Below are positions 18,236-24,921 of a stretch of DNA of 49,558 nucleotides, one piece after another (within the stretch, counting starts at the first letter, position 1; the number at the start of each line of letters is the position of its first letter). Under the pieces are notes generated by a model. That model was not told the origin of the DNA. It did not search any database and saw only the letters and a program-made list of their open reading frames with translations. The position numbers and the translations under genes were made by a program. The stretch is from Synechococcus sp. 8F6 (GTDB lineage: Bacteria; Cyanobacteriota; Cyanobacteriia; PCC-6307; Cyanobiaceae), in assembly GCF_002252665.1 (NCBI RefSeq), contig NZ_NQKZ01000014.1, positions 1-49,558 on the forward strand, written 5' to 3'.

Positions 18236-19174
18236 ATGAAAATCAAACCAACTACTCTCACGGTTACCTCTGCAGGCGCAATCATTATCCTCTTGGCGCT
18301 TTCAGGACGATCCGCAGCCAATCAATCCAAAAACCCAGAAAGCTCATCCATATTAAATATCTCTTTGAAAGAGGCAAGATCTCGCATTCTCAAGGATCGT
18401 CCATACAAGATTGATCGCAATGAAAAAGTTAAGGATGTCGAGGTTTATATCAAGCCATTTAGCCTCAAAACAGAAGATGTACCTGATTGGTGGTCGGAAA
18501 AGCAAAGTTATGATCTTGCTAAACTGCTAGAAGAAGCCATGGGATATTATCCAGGGGTAACAATCATTAGAGGAAACTCCTGGGAGGAGAAGACAGTATC
18601 TGAAGAGCTTGGACAGTCATACAATACTGAAAATAATGTCCGAAATCCAAGCCTTGTCAGAGGAGAGCCCACAAATGCTCTGACAATACAACCAGTCGTC
18701 ACCAACTACACATTTCAGGCGTTCAAGCCAAAGAAACGCGGGCTCGGGCTTGTGTTTATTGCAATTACAAACAAATCTTGCAAAACAGAAAGTTTTCTCT
18801 CAACACAAACGGAATTACTGTCTAGCACAAAGGCAATAAGTGGTTCACAGCCACAAGCATCAGCTCCTGACTCGTTTGATCGCAGCTTCACTGCAAGCAT
18901 GGTCCGCACGACAGAAACTGGAGGCACCAGCTTAAATGTCAATGCTCTATTCGCTGGCGCTGGGGGAGGTGATTTTAAACCCCCAGAAAAAGCCACTCGT
19001 GAATTAATATATGACACGGTCGCAGATATTGCCGAAGGCTCCTTTTGCATGTTAAGCGGCAATCAAGATTGTATTTCTTATTACCTTAAAAGAGTACAGC
19101 CCAAGCCAACACCGCCTCAAAAAGACAAGAAGGGGAAAATAATTAAGCCTAAGCCAGAGGAGTTAAAATGCTAA
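18236..19174 (+). CDS. Exported protein, probable diverged CsgG relative (cassette gene 2)
   Basis: This 312-residue secreted protein starts with Met-Lys-Ile-Lys, a hydrophobic core and a cleavage site near GRSAANQ. By eye it follows the same order as its neighbours: VEVYIKPFSLKTEDVPDWW resembles the first CsgG strand, LAKLLEEAMGYYPGVTIIRGN matches the conserved helix and strand (VVER in the others), and near the end CMLSGNQDC has the same C-X7-C spacing, preceded by a helix. The central GARY-IL and DTTTGEI motifs are missing. The C-terminal tail is Lys/Pro-rich. It is probably a degenerate or specialised paralogue; homology is inferred, not proven. Confidence 0.6.
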   Translation: MKIKPTTLTVTSAGAIIILLALSGRSAANQSKNPESSSILNISLKEARSRILKDRPYKIDRNEKVKDVEVYIKPFSLKTEDVPDWWSEKQSYDLAKLLEEAMGYYPGVTIIRGNSWEEKTVSEELGQSYNTENNVRNPSLVRGEPTNALTIQPVVTNYTFQAFKPKKRGLGLVFIAITNKSCKTESFLSTQTELLSSTKAISGSQPQASAPDSFDRSFTASMVRTTETGGTSLNVNALFAGAGGGDFKPPEKATRELIYDTVADIAEGSFCMLSGNQDCISYYLKRVQPKPTPPQKDKKGKIIKPKPEELKC

Positions 19175-19214
19175 TCCATATCAATTTGACTGAGCCCCCA
19201 AAATCTTTTTAATC

Positions 19215-20012
19215 ATGGCTTTTCTCTCTATTTTCCGCTCCTCTGCATCACAACTTACAGCAACCTTGGGTGTGCTTGCATTCTGCTCTCCTCCATCACT
19301 AGCCTATCCATCGATTGCTCAATCTGGACTGGGAAATCGAAGGCCGGTCACTATTGCTGTAAAAGAAATCACTAATACTGTTCCAGGCTTGCCATGGTGG
19401 AATGCATCTACGAGTAGAACTTTAACAACGATGCTTTCCAATGAATTGCAAAGCAGTGGTCATTTTACAGTTGTTGAGCGGCAAGGAATGCGACAAGTAC
19501 TAGATGAGCAGGAGCTTGTAGATGCAGGGATCGTTCGGCCTGCGACTGGACCAAGCAAGGGCATGATGACAGGAGCAAGATATTATATTCTTGGCAGCAT
19601 TAGTGATTATCAGCAAAATGTTGAAACTTCTTCTAGAAGCTCCGGCAGTTCTTTTTTAATTGGCGATAGCTCTAGCAATAGTGGGCAACAGAAAAGCTAT
19701 GTCGCTATAGATATCCGTGTGGTTGATACAACAACAGGGGAAATTGCCTATTCCCGATCAATCGAGGGGACTTCTTCTAATTCCCAACAATCAAAAGGCT
19801 CCTCACTCGGAGTTTCAGGCTTGCTGGGACGATCAACAAGTGAATCTACAACCTCTCGAACACCCGCTTCACGCGCTATTAGAGGAGCCATGATTCAAGT
19901 CGCCGAATATCTTGATTGCGTACTTTATTTGAAAAATGGCTGCCTAGCGGCATATAGTGCTCGCGAAAACATGAGGCGTGAGCGCACAAAAGATGTTCTC
20001 GAACTTTATTAA
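19215..20012 (+). CDS. Exported CsgG-family protein (cassette gene 3)
   Basis: This 265-residue CsgG-family protein has signatures PVTIAVKEITNTV, LQSSGHFTVVERQGMRQVLDEQ, GARYYILGSISDYQQ and YVAIDIRVVDTTTGEIAYSRSIEG. The signal peptide ends near SPPSLAYPS; Cys24 inside it is not in a good lipobox. A Ser/Asn-rich loop (RSSGSSFLIGDSSSNSG) replaces part of the strand pair that forms the transmembrane hairpin in E. coli CsgG, so a pore is not certain. The C-terminus has CVLYLKNGC (C-X7-C). It is clearly paralogous to cassette gene 1. Its last 20 nt overlap the start of cassette gene 4. Confidence 0.82.
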   Translation: MAFLSIFRSSASQLTATLGVLAFCSPPSLAYPSIAQSGLGNRRPVTIAVKEITNTVPGLPWWNASTSRTLTTMLSNELQSSGHFTVVERQGMRQVLDEQELVDAGIVRPATGPSKGMMTGARYYILGSISDYQQNVETSSRSSGSSFLIGDSSSNSGQQKSYVAIDIRVVDTTTGEIAYSRSIEGTSSNSQQSKGSSLGVSGLLGRSTSESTTSRTPASRAIRGAMIQVAEYLDCVLYLKNGCLAAYSARENMRRERTKDVLELY

Positions 20013-20970
20013 ATCTCGGCTTCCGTCTGTCTTGCTGGCGCTCAAGGCTGCCGTAATTAGCTGTTACTACATTTCAGCAACTGCTGTTTTCCCAGCCAAA
20101 GCGGGCAATTTAGTCGAAGGAAAATGTGGCATTCTAGAAACTGGTGCATATTTCACAAAATGCACACTCCTAAAATCTGGAAATCTAATTTCTGCTTTAA
20201 CCAACAATGGTTCAAATTTAATTTTGAATGCAAGCCGCTCAGAGATATTGCGAATTGGTCCCTTGAGCGATGAGGTAAGCAATCTCTCCCCAGAATCCAG
20301 CAAGGGGCTGGGCATCGTTCTTGCAGGTCTTTCAACATCTAAAACTGATGCAGAGAAATCTAATAATGTTAGGATTATATCCTTCATTAAAGATTTCAAT
20401 ACAAGACAAAGTTTTATCTTTATTGCAGACAGACGTCAGGAAAATACTAACAACTTAAGCTTTGTCGCTCCCTATGTAGCGACTCTCAATACCTCTAGCA
20501 CCTCAACCCCTGAGCTGCCCCCCTCAGACGCTTCTGCCTACCTCGAAGAATACGATAGAGCTTTCAATAGAATTCAAGGCCTTTACGACTCTCTTATGTT
20601 TGAAGAGGCAGACCGAGTATTGGACAGAACTATTGCGAGCATTAACAACTTTTCCAAACGCTACTCTGGCTATCAAGGGGCTTTCGAAATCCAAACATTT
20701 CTAAATTCCAGAATCGCTCAGGCCGAATCACTAAGAAGCCTTAAATCCTATGAATACCAACAGGCGCAATGGCAAGCAGAGATGCGATATGCGAGAATCC
20801 AGAAAGAAAAAGCTGACGCAGAAGAGCGGCAAAGACAGCATCAATATAGGCTGGCGGTCGAAAGAAGAAAGACTGCGGAAGCCAACGCCCGACAATGGCT
20901 CGCAATCTGGCTATTGGTGCGCCCACCAAGCGTGAACGTCATCAACAACACAACTGTGATTACACGCTAG
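19993..20970 (+). CDS. Exported coiled-coil protein (cassette gene 4)
   Basis: From ATG 19993 the product is 325 residues. A long hydrophobic N-terminus (SVLLALKAAVISCYYISATAVF) ends at PAKAGN, a likely cleavage site. The first domain contains CGILETGAYFTKC and strand-rich segments. The second half, from about SDASAYLEEYDRAF, is helical, with a Gln/Lys/Glu/Arg coiled coil (KADAEERQRQHQYRLAVERRK broken over about 50 residues), then a hydrophobic stretch WLAIWLLV and a short tail NVINNTTVITR. No known domain is recognised. It overlaps gene 3 by 20 nt, so the two are made together. It might be the cargo, a periplasmic partner or a scaffold for the CsgG-like proteins. Confidence 0.65.
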   Translation: MFSNFIKSRLPSVLLALKAAVISCYYISATAVFPAKAGNLVEGKCGILETGAYFTKCTLLKSGNLISALTNNGSNLILNASRSEILRIGPLSDEVSNLSPESSKGLGIVLAGLSTSKTDAEKSNNVRIISFIKDFNTRQSFIFIADRRQENTNNLSFVAPYVATLNTSSTSTPELPPSDASAYLEEYDRAFNRIQGLYDSLMFEEADRVLDRTIASINNFSKRYSGYQGAFEIQTFLNSRIAQAESLRSLKSYEYQQAQWQAEMRYARIQKEKADAEERQRQHQYRLAVERRKTAEANARQWLAIWLLVRPPSVNVINNTTVITR

Positions 20971-21068
20971 TCCTGAACTCAATATTGGCTTCGCAGCAGC
21001 ACCTGCGTAATTTCAGATTTTTGTAGTTTCTGCATTGACCTAAGCTGATTGGTAGTGGCTTGCTGAGG

Positions 21069-21965
21069 ATGACATCTTCCCCCCACACCACCATCAACAC
21101 CCAGCTCGGCGACCAGGGCCTGGCCCAGCAGCCCTGGTGGGTGGAGCAGTGGATGGAGCTGATCAACTCCTACCGCTACAAGAAGCGGCTGGAGCGCGCC
21201 TGGGAGTACGCCCGCTCCAGCAATGTCACCTCGATCCGCTTCGAGGGCCGGCGGGTGCATGCCCGGGTGCAGGGCACCGGCGAGGAGCCCTACAAGGTGA
21301 AGCTCTGGCTCGACGTGCTCAACGACGACGACTGGGGCTACGTGCTCGATGCCCTCACCCAGAAGGCCCGCTGGTCGGCCCAGCTGCTGGCCGGCGTCAT
21401 GCCCCAGGACATCGAGCGCGCCTTCGCCGCCAGCGGCAAGCGCCTGTTCCCGTTCAAGTTGCAGGAGGTGCGCAGCGAGTGCAGCTGCCCCGACAAGGCC
21501 AACCCCTGCAAGCACGTCAGCGCTGTGTACTACCTGATGGGCGATCGCTTCAGCGAAGACCCCTTTGTGCTGTTCCAGATGCGCGGCCGCACCCGGGCCC
21601 AGCTGCTGGCCGACCTGGCCAAACGGCGGCGCAGGGCGTTGGCGAAACAGGCCAGGCAGGCTGCAGCCGCCAAGGGCTCGCAGCCGGTCGCCGAGGCCGT
21701 TCCGCACCCGGTGCATGCCGCCATCAAGGACCCGAGCCGCTGGTGGCGCTACGGCGCAGCCCTGGATTCGGATCTGGTGGTGATCACCCCGGCCCTGGAA
21801 GGCGACACGGGCCTCGATGCCGCCGGCCCCCTGCCCCTGGCCGAAGAGCCCCGCTTCCCCGAGGCCAATCTCCACTTCCTGGAGCACCTCAAGGCCCACG
21901 GCCAGCAGATCGCCGCCCTGGCCATGGCCAAGGCGATGGGCCCCGTCAACGGTGATGACGGCTGA
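21069..21965 (+). CDS. SWIM zinc-finger domain protein
   Basis: The protein has 298 residues from ATG 21069 (an upstream TTG at 21060 is the alternative). The SWIM signature CSCPDKANPCKHVSAVYYLM has the C-X-C-Xn-C-X-H metal pattern around residues 138-155. N-terminal WWVEQWMELINSYRYKKRLERAWEYAR is typical of cyanobacterial SWIM proteins found beside SNF2 helicases. SWIM domains bind DNA or proteins, and a partnership with the helicase at 14104-17220 is likely. The low-GC cassette now separates the two. The MEKHLA gene overlaps its 3' end by 11 nt. Confidence 0.88.
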   Translation: MTSSPHTTINTQLGDQGLAQQPWWVEQWMELINSYRYKKRLERAWEYARSSNVTSIRFEGRRVHARVQGTGEEPYKVKLWLDVLNDDDWGYVLDALTQKARWSAQLLAGVMPQDIERAFAASGKRLFPFKLQEVRSECSCPDKANPCKHVSAVYYLMGDRFSEDPFVLFQMRGRTRAQLLADLAKRRRRALAKQARQAAAAKGSQPVAEAVPHPVHAAIKDPSRWWRYGAALDSDLVVITPALEGDTGLDAAGPLPLAEEPRFPEANLHFLEHLKAHGQQIAALAMAKAMGPVNGDDG

Positions 21966-22473
21966 ATCCCTGGAATCACCCCCATGGCTGGCGCCGGACG
22001 CCATAGCCCTGGCCGGCCGGCTGGTGTCCAGCCACCAGCAGGCCTTCGCCGCGCCGCTGATCGCCGGTCTGGCGGCCGATGCCTCGCCCCAGTTGATGGC
22101 CCAGGAGCTGTTCGCCGCCGAGGTGGTGGTGCTGGCCCACGACGGCGCCGAACCCGCCGCCGATCCCGGCCCCCGGCTCACCTACGCCAACCGCGCCGCC
22201 CTGCGGCTGTGGCAGCGGTCCTGGGCCGCGATGGTGGGCATGCCGTCGCGGCTTACCGCGGAGCCGGCCGAGCGGGCCAGCCGCAGCCAGGCCCTGGTGG
22301 AGGCCCAGGCCCAGCACGCCCTGACGGGCTACCGAGGCATTCGCATCGACAGCCAGGGCCGCCGCTTCCAGATCGACGGCGCCCGCCTCTGGACCCTGCG
22401 CGACAGCAGCGGCCAACCCTGCGGCCAGGCGGCGGCCTTCAGCCGCTGGTGGCAACTCGCTGGTGGCACCTAG
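21955..22473 (+). CDS. MEKHLA-domain protein
   Basis: The MEKHLA domain is a PAS-like domain found as a single-domain protein in cyanobacteria and at the C-terminus of plant HD-ZIP III factors; its ligand is unsettled. The 172-residue product has RLTYANRAALRLWQRSWAAM, PSRLTAEPAERASRSQAL, then GYRGIRIDSQGRRFQI and LWTLRDSSGQPCGQAAAFS, in the family order. ATG 21955 overlaps the SWIM gene by 11 nt, which supports co-translation with it. Roles in redox or light sensing have been suggested for PAS-like folds; nothing here decides that. Confidence 0.85.
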   Translation: MTAESLESPPWLAPDAIALAGRLVSSHQQAFAAPLIAGLAADASPQLMAQELFAAEVVVLAHDGAEPAADPGPRLTYANRAALRLWQRSWAAMVGMPSRLTAEPAERASRSQALVEAQAQHALTGYRGIRIDSQGRRFQIDGARLWTLRDSSGQPCGQAAAFSRWWQLAGGT

Positions 22474-22587
22474 GGGGCTGCCGGTTGCCCGCACCAACCC
22501 GTGGTGCCAACCGAACAGGGCCGTGAGGGCCGTACCCGGCAGGGCGGTCTGCACCCTGTTGGCGCCCAGCAGGCCGCAGCACATTGG

Positions 22588-22611
22588 CGGAGTTCCGGAG
22601 AACCTCCGATG
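22588..22611 (+). promoter_or_regulatory. Hairpin masking the hsp20 ribosome-binding site (candidate RNA thermometer)
   Basis: CGGAGUUC (22588-22595) pairs with GAA-c-CUCCG (22600-22608) around a CGGA loop, giving eight base pairs with one bulged C. The stem ends exactly at the AUG of hsp20 (22609). The likely Shine-Dalgarno GGAG (22597-22600) lies in the loop and top pair. In an alternative fold, CGGAG 22596-22600 pairs with CUCCG 22604-22608 and hides the site entirely. Small thermometers control hsp20 genes in several bacteria, including the cyanobacterial hsp17 gene. Confidence 0.5.
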
Positions 22612-23058
22612 CTCACCATTCGCCAATCCCCCTTCGATCTGCTCCGCAGCGACCTGCTCGAAGCCGATCTGTTCAAGACCCTTGAGCGTCAGCTCAACAA
22701 CGCCGACATGCAGAAGGCCGCGCGGGTTCCCGCCGCCGAGGTGCACGACGGCCCCGAGGCCTACACCATCGCCTTGGAACTGCCGGGGGTCGACAAGGCC
22801 TCGATCGACGTCAAGGCCACCGACCGCACCCTGGTGATCAGCGCCGAACGGCGCCAGCCCACCCAGAGCGAGCCAGACCAGGCCCAGCCGGCCCCCCTGA
22901 TCAGCGAGATCCGCTACGGCACCTGGAGCCGCAGCTTCCGCTTCCCCGGCGGCATCAACCGCGATGGCCTCGAAGCCCACTACCGCGACGGCGTGCTCAC
23001 CATCACGGCCCCGAAGGCCCAAACCCAAACCACCGTGCAGGTGCACGTGGAGGGTTGA
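22609..23058 (+). CDS. Small heat-shock protein Hsp20/alpha-crystallin family
   Basis: This is an ATP-independent chaperone that holds unfolding proteins. The 149-residue length is typical. The alpha-crystallin domain runs from about residue 42: VPAAEVHDGPEAYTIALELPG, then VKATDRTLVISAERR, SEIRYGTWSRSFRFPGGI and HYRDGVLTITAPK, which is the classic GVLT motif. A short tail ends in VQVHVEG, with VQV as the likely IXI-type anchor. A ribosome-binding site GGAG lies 8 nt upstream, inside a hairpin that could respond to temperature. A strong rho-independent terminator follows 42 nt after the stop. Confidence 0.95.
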   Translation: MLTIRQSPFDLLRSDLLEADLFKTLERQLNNADMQKAARVPAAEVHDGPEAYTIALELPGVDKASIDVKATDRTLVISAERRQPTQSEPDQAQPAPLISEIRYGTWSRSFRFPGGINRDGLEAHYRDGVLTITAPKAQTQTTVQVHVEG

Positions 23059-23100
23059 ACGGGCGGGGGCCCGACCACCGGCAGGAGACACGAGACCCCA

Positions 23101-23128
23101 GGCCCGGCCCCGTGCCGGGCCTTTTTTT
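23101..23128 (+). terminator. Rho-independent terminator after hsp20
   Basis: GGCCCGGC (23101-23108) and GCCGGGCC (23114-23121) form a perfect GC-rich stem with a ccgtg-type loop, followed by seven T residues (23122-23128). It ends the hsp20 transcript and insulates flv3, which starts at 23170. Confidence 0.9.
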
Positions 23129-23169
23129 GAGCGAAGCTTCCTACAGTTATTTCACTTGCTGATGGATCC

Positions 23170-24921
23170 ATGGCTGGTGCCGTCGCGGCCAAACCCCGGC
23201 TCACCCTGCAGTGCGAGGCGATCGGGCCCGACACCACCACGATCCGCTCGCTCGACTGGGATCGCAGCCGCTTCGACATCGAATTCGGCCTGCGCAACGG
23301 CACCACCTACAACAGCTTTCTGGTGCGGGGCGAGCGCACTGCCCTGATCGACACCAGCCACCTCAAATTTGAAAGCAGCTGGCTGCCGCTGCTGCAGGAG
23401 CAGATCGATCCGAAGGCGATCGATCACCTGATCGTGTCCCACACCGAGCCCGACCACTCCGGCCTGATCGGCCACCTGCTCGATCTGAATCCGAACATCG
23501 AGATCGTCGCCTCGAAGGTGGCGATCCAGTTTCTGGAGGATCAGGTGCACCGCCCCTTCAAGAGCCGGGCGGTGAAGAGCGGCGAGGAGCTGGATCTGGG
23601 CACCAACCCCGCCAGTGGCGTGGCGCACCGCTTCGAGTTTCTGAGCGCGCCGAATCTGCACTGGCCCGACACGATCTTCTCGTTCGACCACGGCACCGGC
23701 ATCCTTTACACCTGCGATGCCTTCGGCCTGCACTACTGCTCCGACGACGTCTTTGATGAGGATCCGGGGGCGATCGCGCCCGATTTCCGCTTCTACTACG
23801 ACTGCCTGATGGGCCCCAACGCCCGCAGCGTGCTGCAGGCGATGAAGCGCATGGCTGCCCTGCCGGCGATCACCACCGTGGCCGTGGGCCATGGGCCCCT
23901 GCTGCGCCACCACCTGGGCCTGTGGCTGGACGACTACCGCTCCTGGAGTGAAGGCCGCAGCAGCACCGAGGCCTATGCCGCCGTCTGCTACCTGAGCCAA
24001 TACGGCTTCTGCGATCGCCTCAGCCAGGCGATCGCCCGCGGCATCGGCAAGGCCGGCGCCCAGGTGCAGCTGGTGGATCTGCGCGCCACCGACCCCCAGG
24101 AGCTCAGCGCCCTGGTGGGCGAGGCCAGCGCCGTAGTGGTGCCCACCTGGCCCACCAACCCCGATGCCGAGCTGCAGGCCTCGATCGGCACCCTGCTGGC
24201 CGCCCTCAAGCCGAAGCAGTGGGTGGGCAGCTACGACGCCTTCGGCGGCGACGATGAGCCGATCGACACGGTGGCCAACCAGCTGCGCAGCCTCGGCCAG
24301 AAGACCGCCTTTGAACCGCTGCGCATCCGCCAGGTGCCAGGCGGCCCGGATTATCAACGCTGCGAGGAAGCCGGCACCGACCTGGGCCAGTTGCTCACCA
24401 AGGCGAAGACGATCGCCGCCATGAAGGCCCTCGATGGCGATCTCGACAAGGCGCTCGGACGGCTCAGCGGTGGCCTCTATGTGGTGACCGCCCGCCAGGA
24501 CACACCCGAAGGCAGCCGCAGCTCGGCCATGGTGGCCAGCTGGGTGAGCCAGGCCAGCTTCGAACCGCCCGGCCTCACCGTGGCCGTGGCCAAAGACCGC
24601 GCCATCGAAGCGCTGCTGCAGGTGGGCGACCGCTTCGTGCTCAACATCCTGCGGGAGGACAACCACCAAGAGTTGCTGCGCCACTTCCTCAAGCGCTTCC
24701 CGCCCGGGGCCGATCGCTTCGCCGGCGTAGCCACCCTCGAAGGCGCCGCCGCCGGCGGTCCGGTGCTGGGCGATGCCCTGGCCTACCTGGGCTGCCGCGT
24801 GACGCAGCGGATGGAAGGGCCTGATCACTGGATCATCTACGCCGAAGTGGAGCAGGGCAACGTGGCCGACACCGAGGCCAGCACCGCCGTGCACCACCGC
24901 AAAGTGGGGAACCACTACTGA
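23170..24921 (+). CDS. flv3: Flavodiiron protein Flv3
   Basis: Cyanobacterial Flv3, with Flv1, reduces O2 to water using photosynthetic electrons (Mehler-like reaction). The 583-residue protein has the three-domain cyanobacterial layout: beta-lactamase-like diiron domain (about 30-260), flavodoxin-like domain (about 265-410, starting AAVCYLSQYGFCDRL) and a C-terminal flavin-reductase domain (about 435-583, with SSAMVASWVSQASFEPPG). Diiron ligands are canonical: H91-x-E93-x-D95-H96 (HTEPDH), and later CDAFGLH. Full ligands distinguish Flv3 from Flv1. flv1 starts within the stop codon (TGATG), so the two are translated together. Confidence 0.93.
   Translation: MAGAVAAKPRLTLQCEAIGPDTTTIRSLDWDRSRFDIEFGLRNGTTYNSFLVRGERTALIDTSHLKFESSWLPLLQEQIDPKAIDHLIVSHTEPDHSGLIGHLLDLNPNIEIVASKVAIQFLEDQVHRPFKSRAVKSGEELDLGTNPASGVAHRFEFLSAPNLHWPDTIFSFDHGTGILYTCDAFGLHYCSDDVFDEDPGAIAPDFRFYYDCLMGPNARSVLQAMKRMAALPAITTVAVGHGPLLRHHLGLWLDDYRSWSEGRSSTEAYAAVCYLSQYGFCDRLSQAIARGIGKAGAQVQLVDLRATDPQELSALVGEASAVVVPTWPTNPDAELQASIGTLLAALKPKQWVGSYDAFGGDDEPIDTVANQLRSLGQKTAFEPLRIRQVPGGPDYQRCEEAGTDLGQLLTKAKTIAAMKALDGDLDKALGRLSGGLYVVTARQDTPEGSRSSAMVASWVSQASFEPPGLTVAVAKDRAIEALLQVGDRFVLNILREDNHQELLRHFLKRFPPGADRFAGVATLEGAAAGGPVLGDALAYLGCRVTQRMEGPDHWIIYAEVEQGNVADTEASTAVHHRKVGNHY

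Noticed and set aside
21000-21068. Promoter TTGACC (21035-21040) before the SWIM gene
   Set aside because: No acceptable -10 box at 16-18 nt; it could still be the original promoter cut by the insertion, but there is no support.
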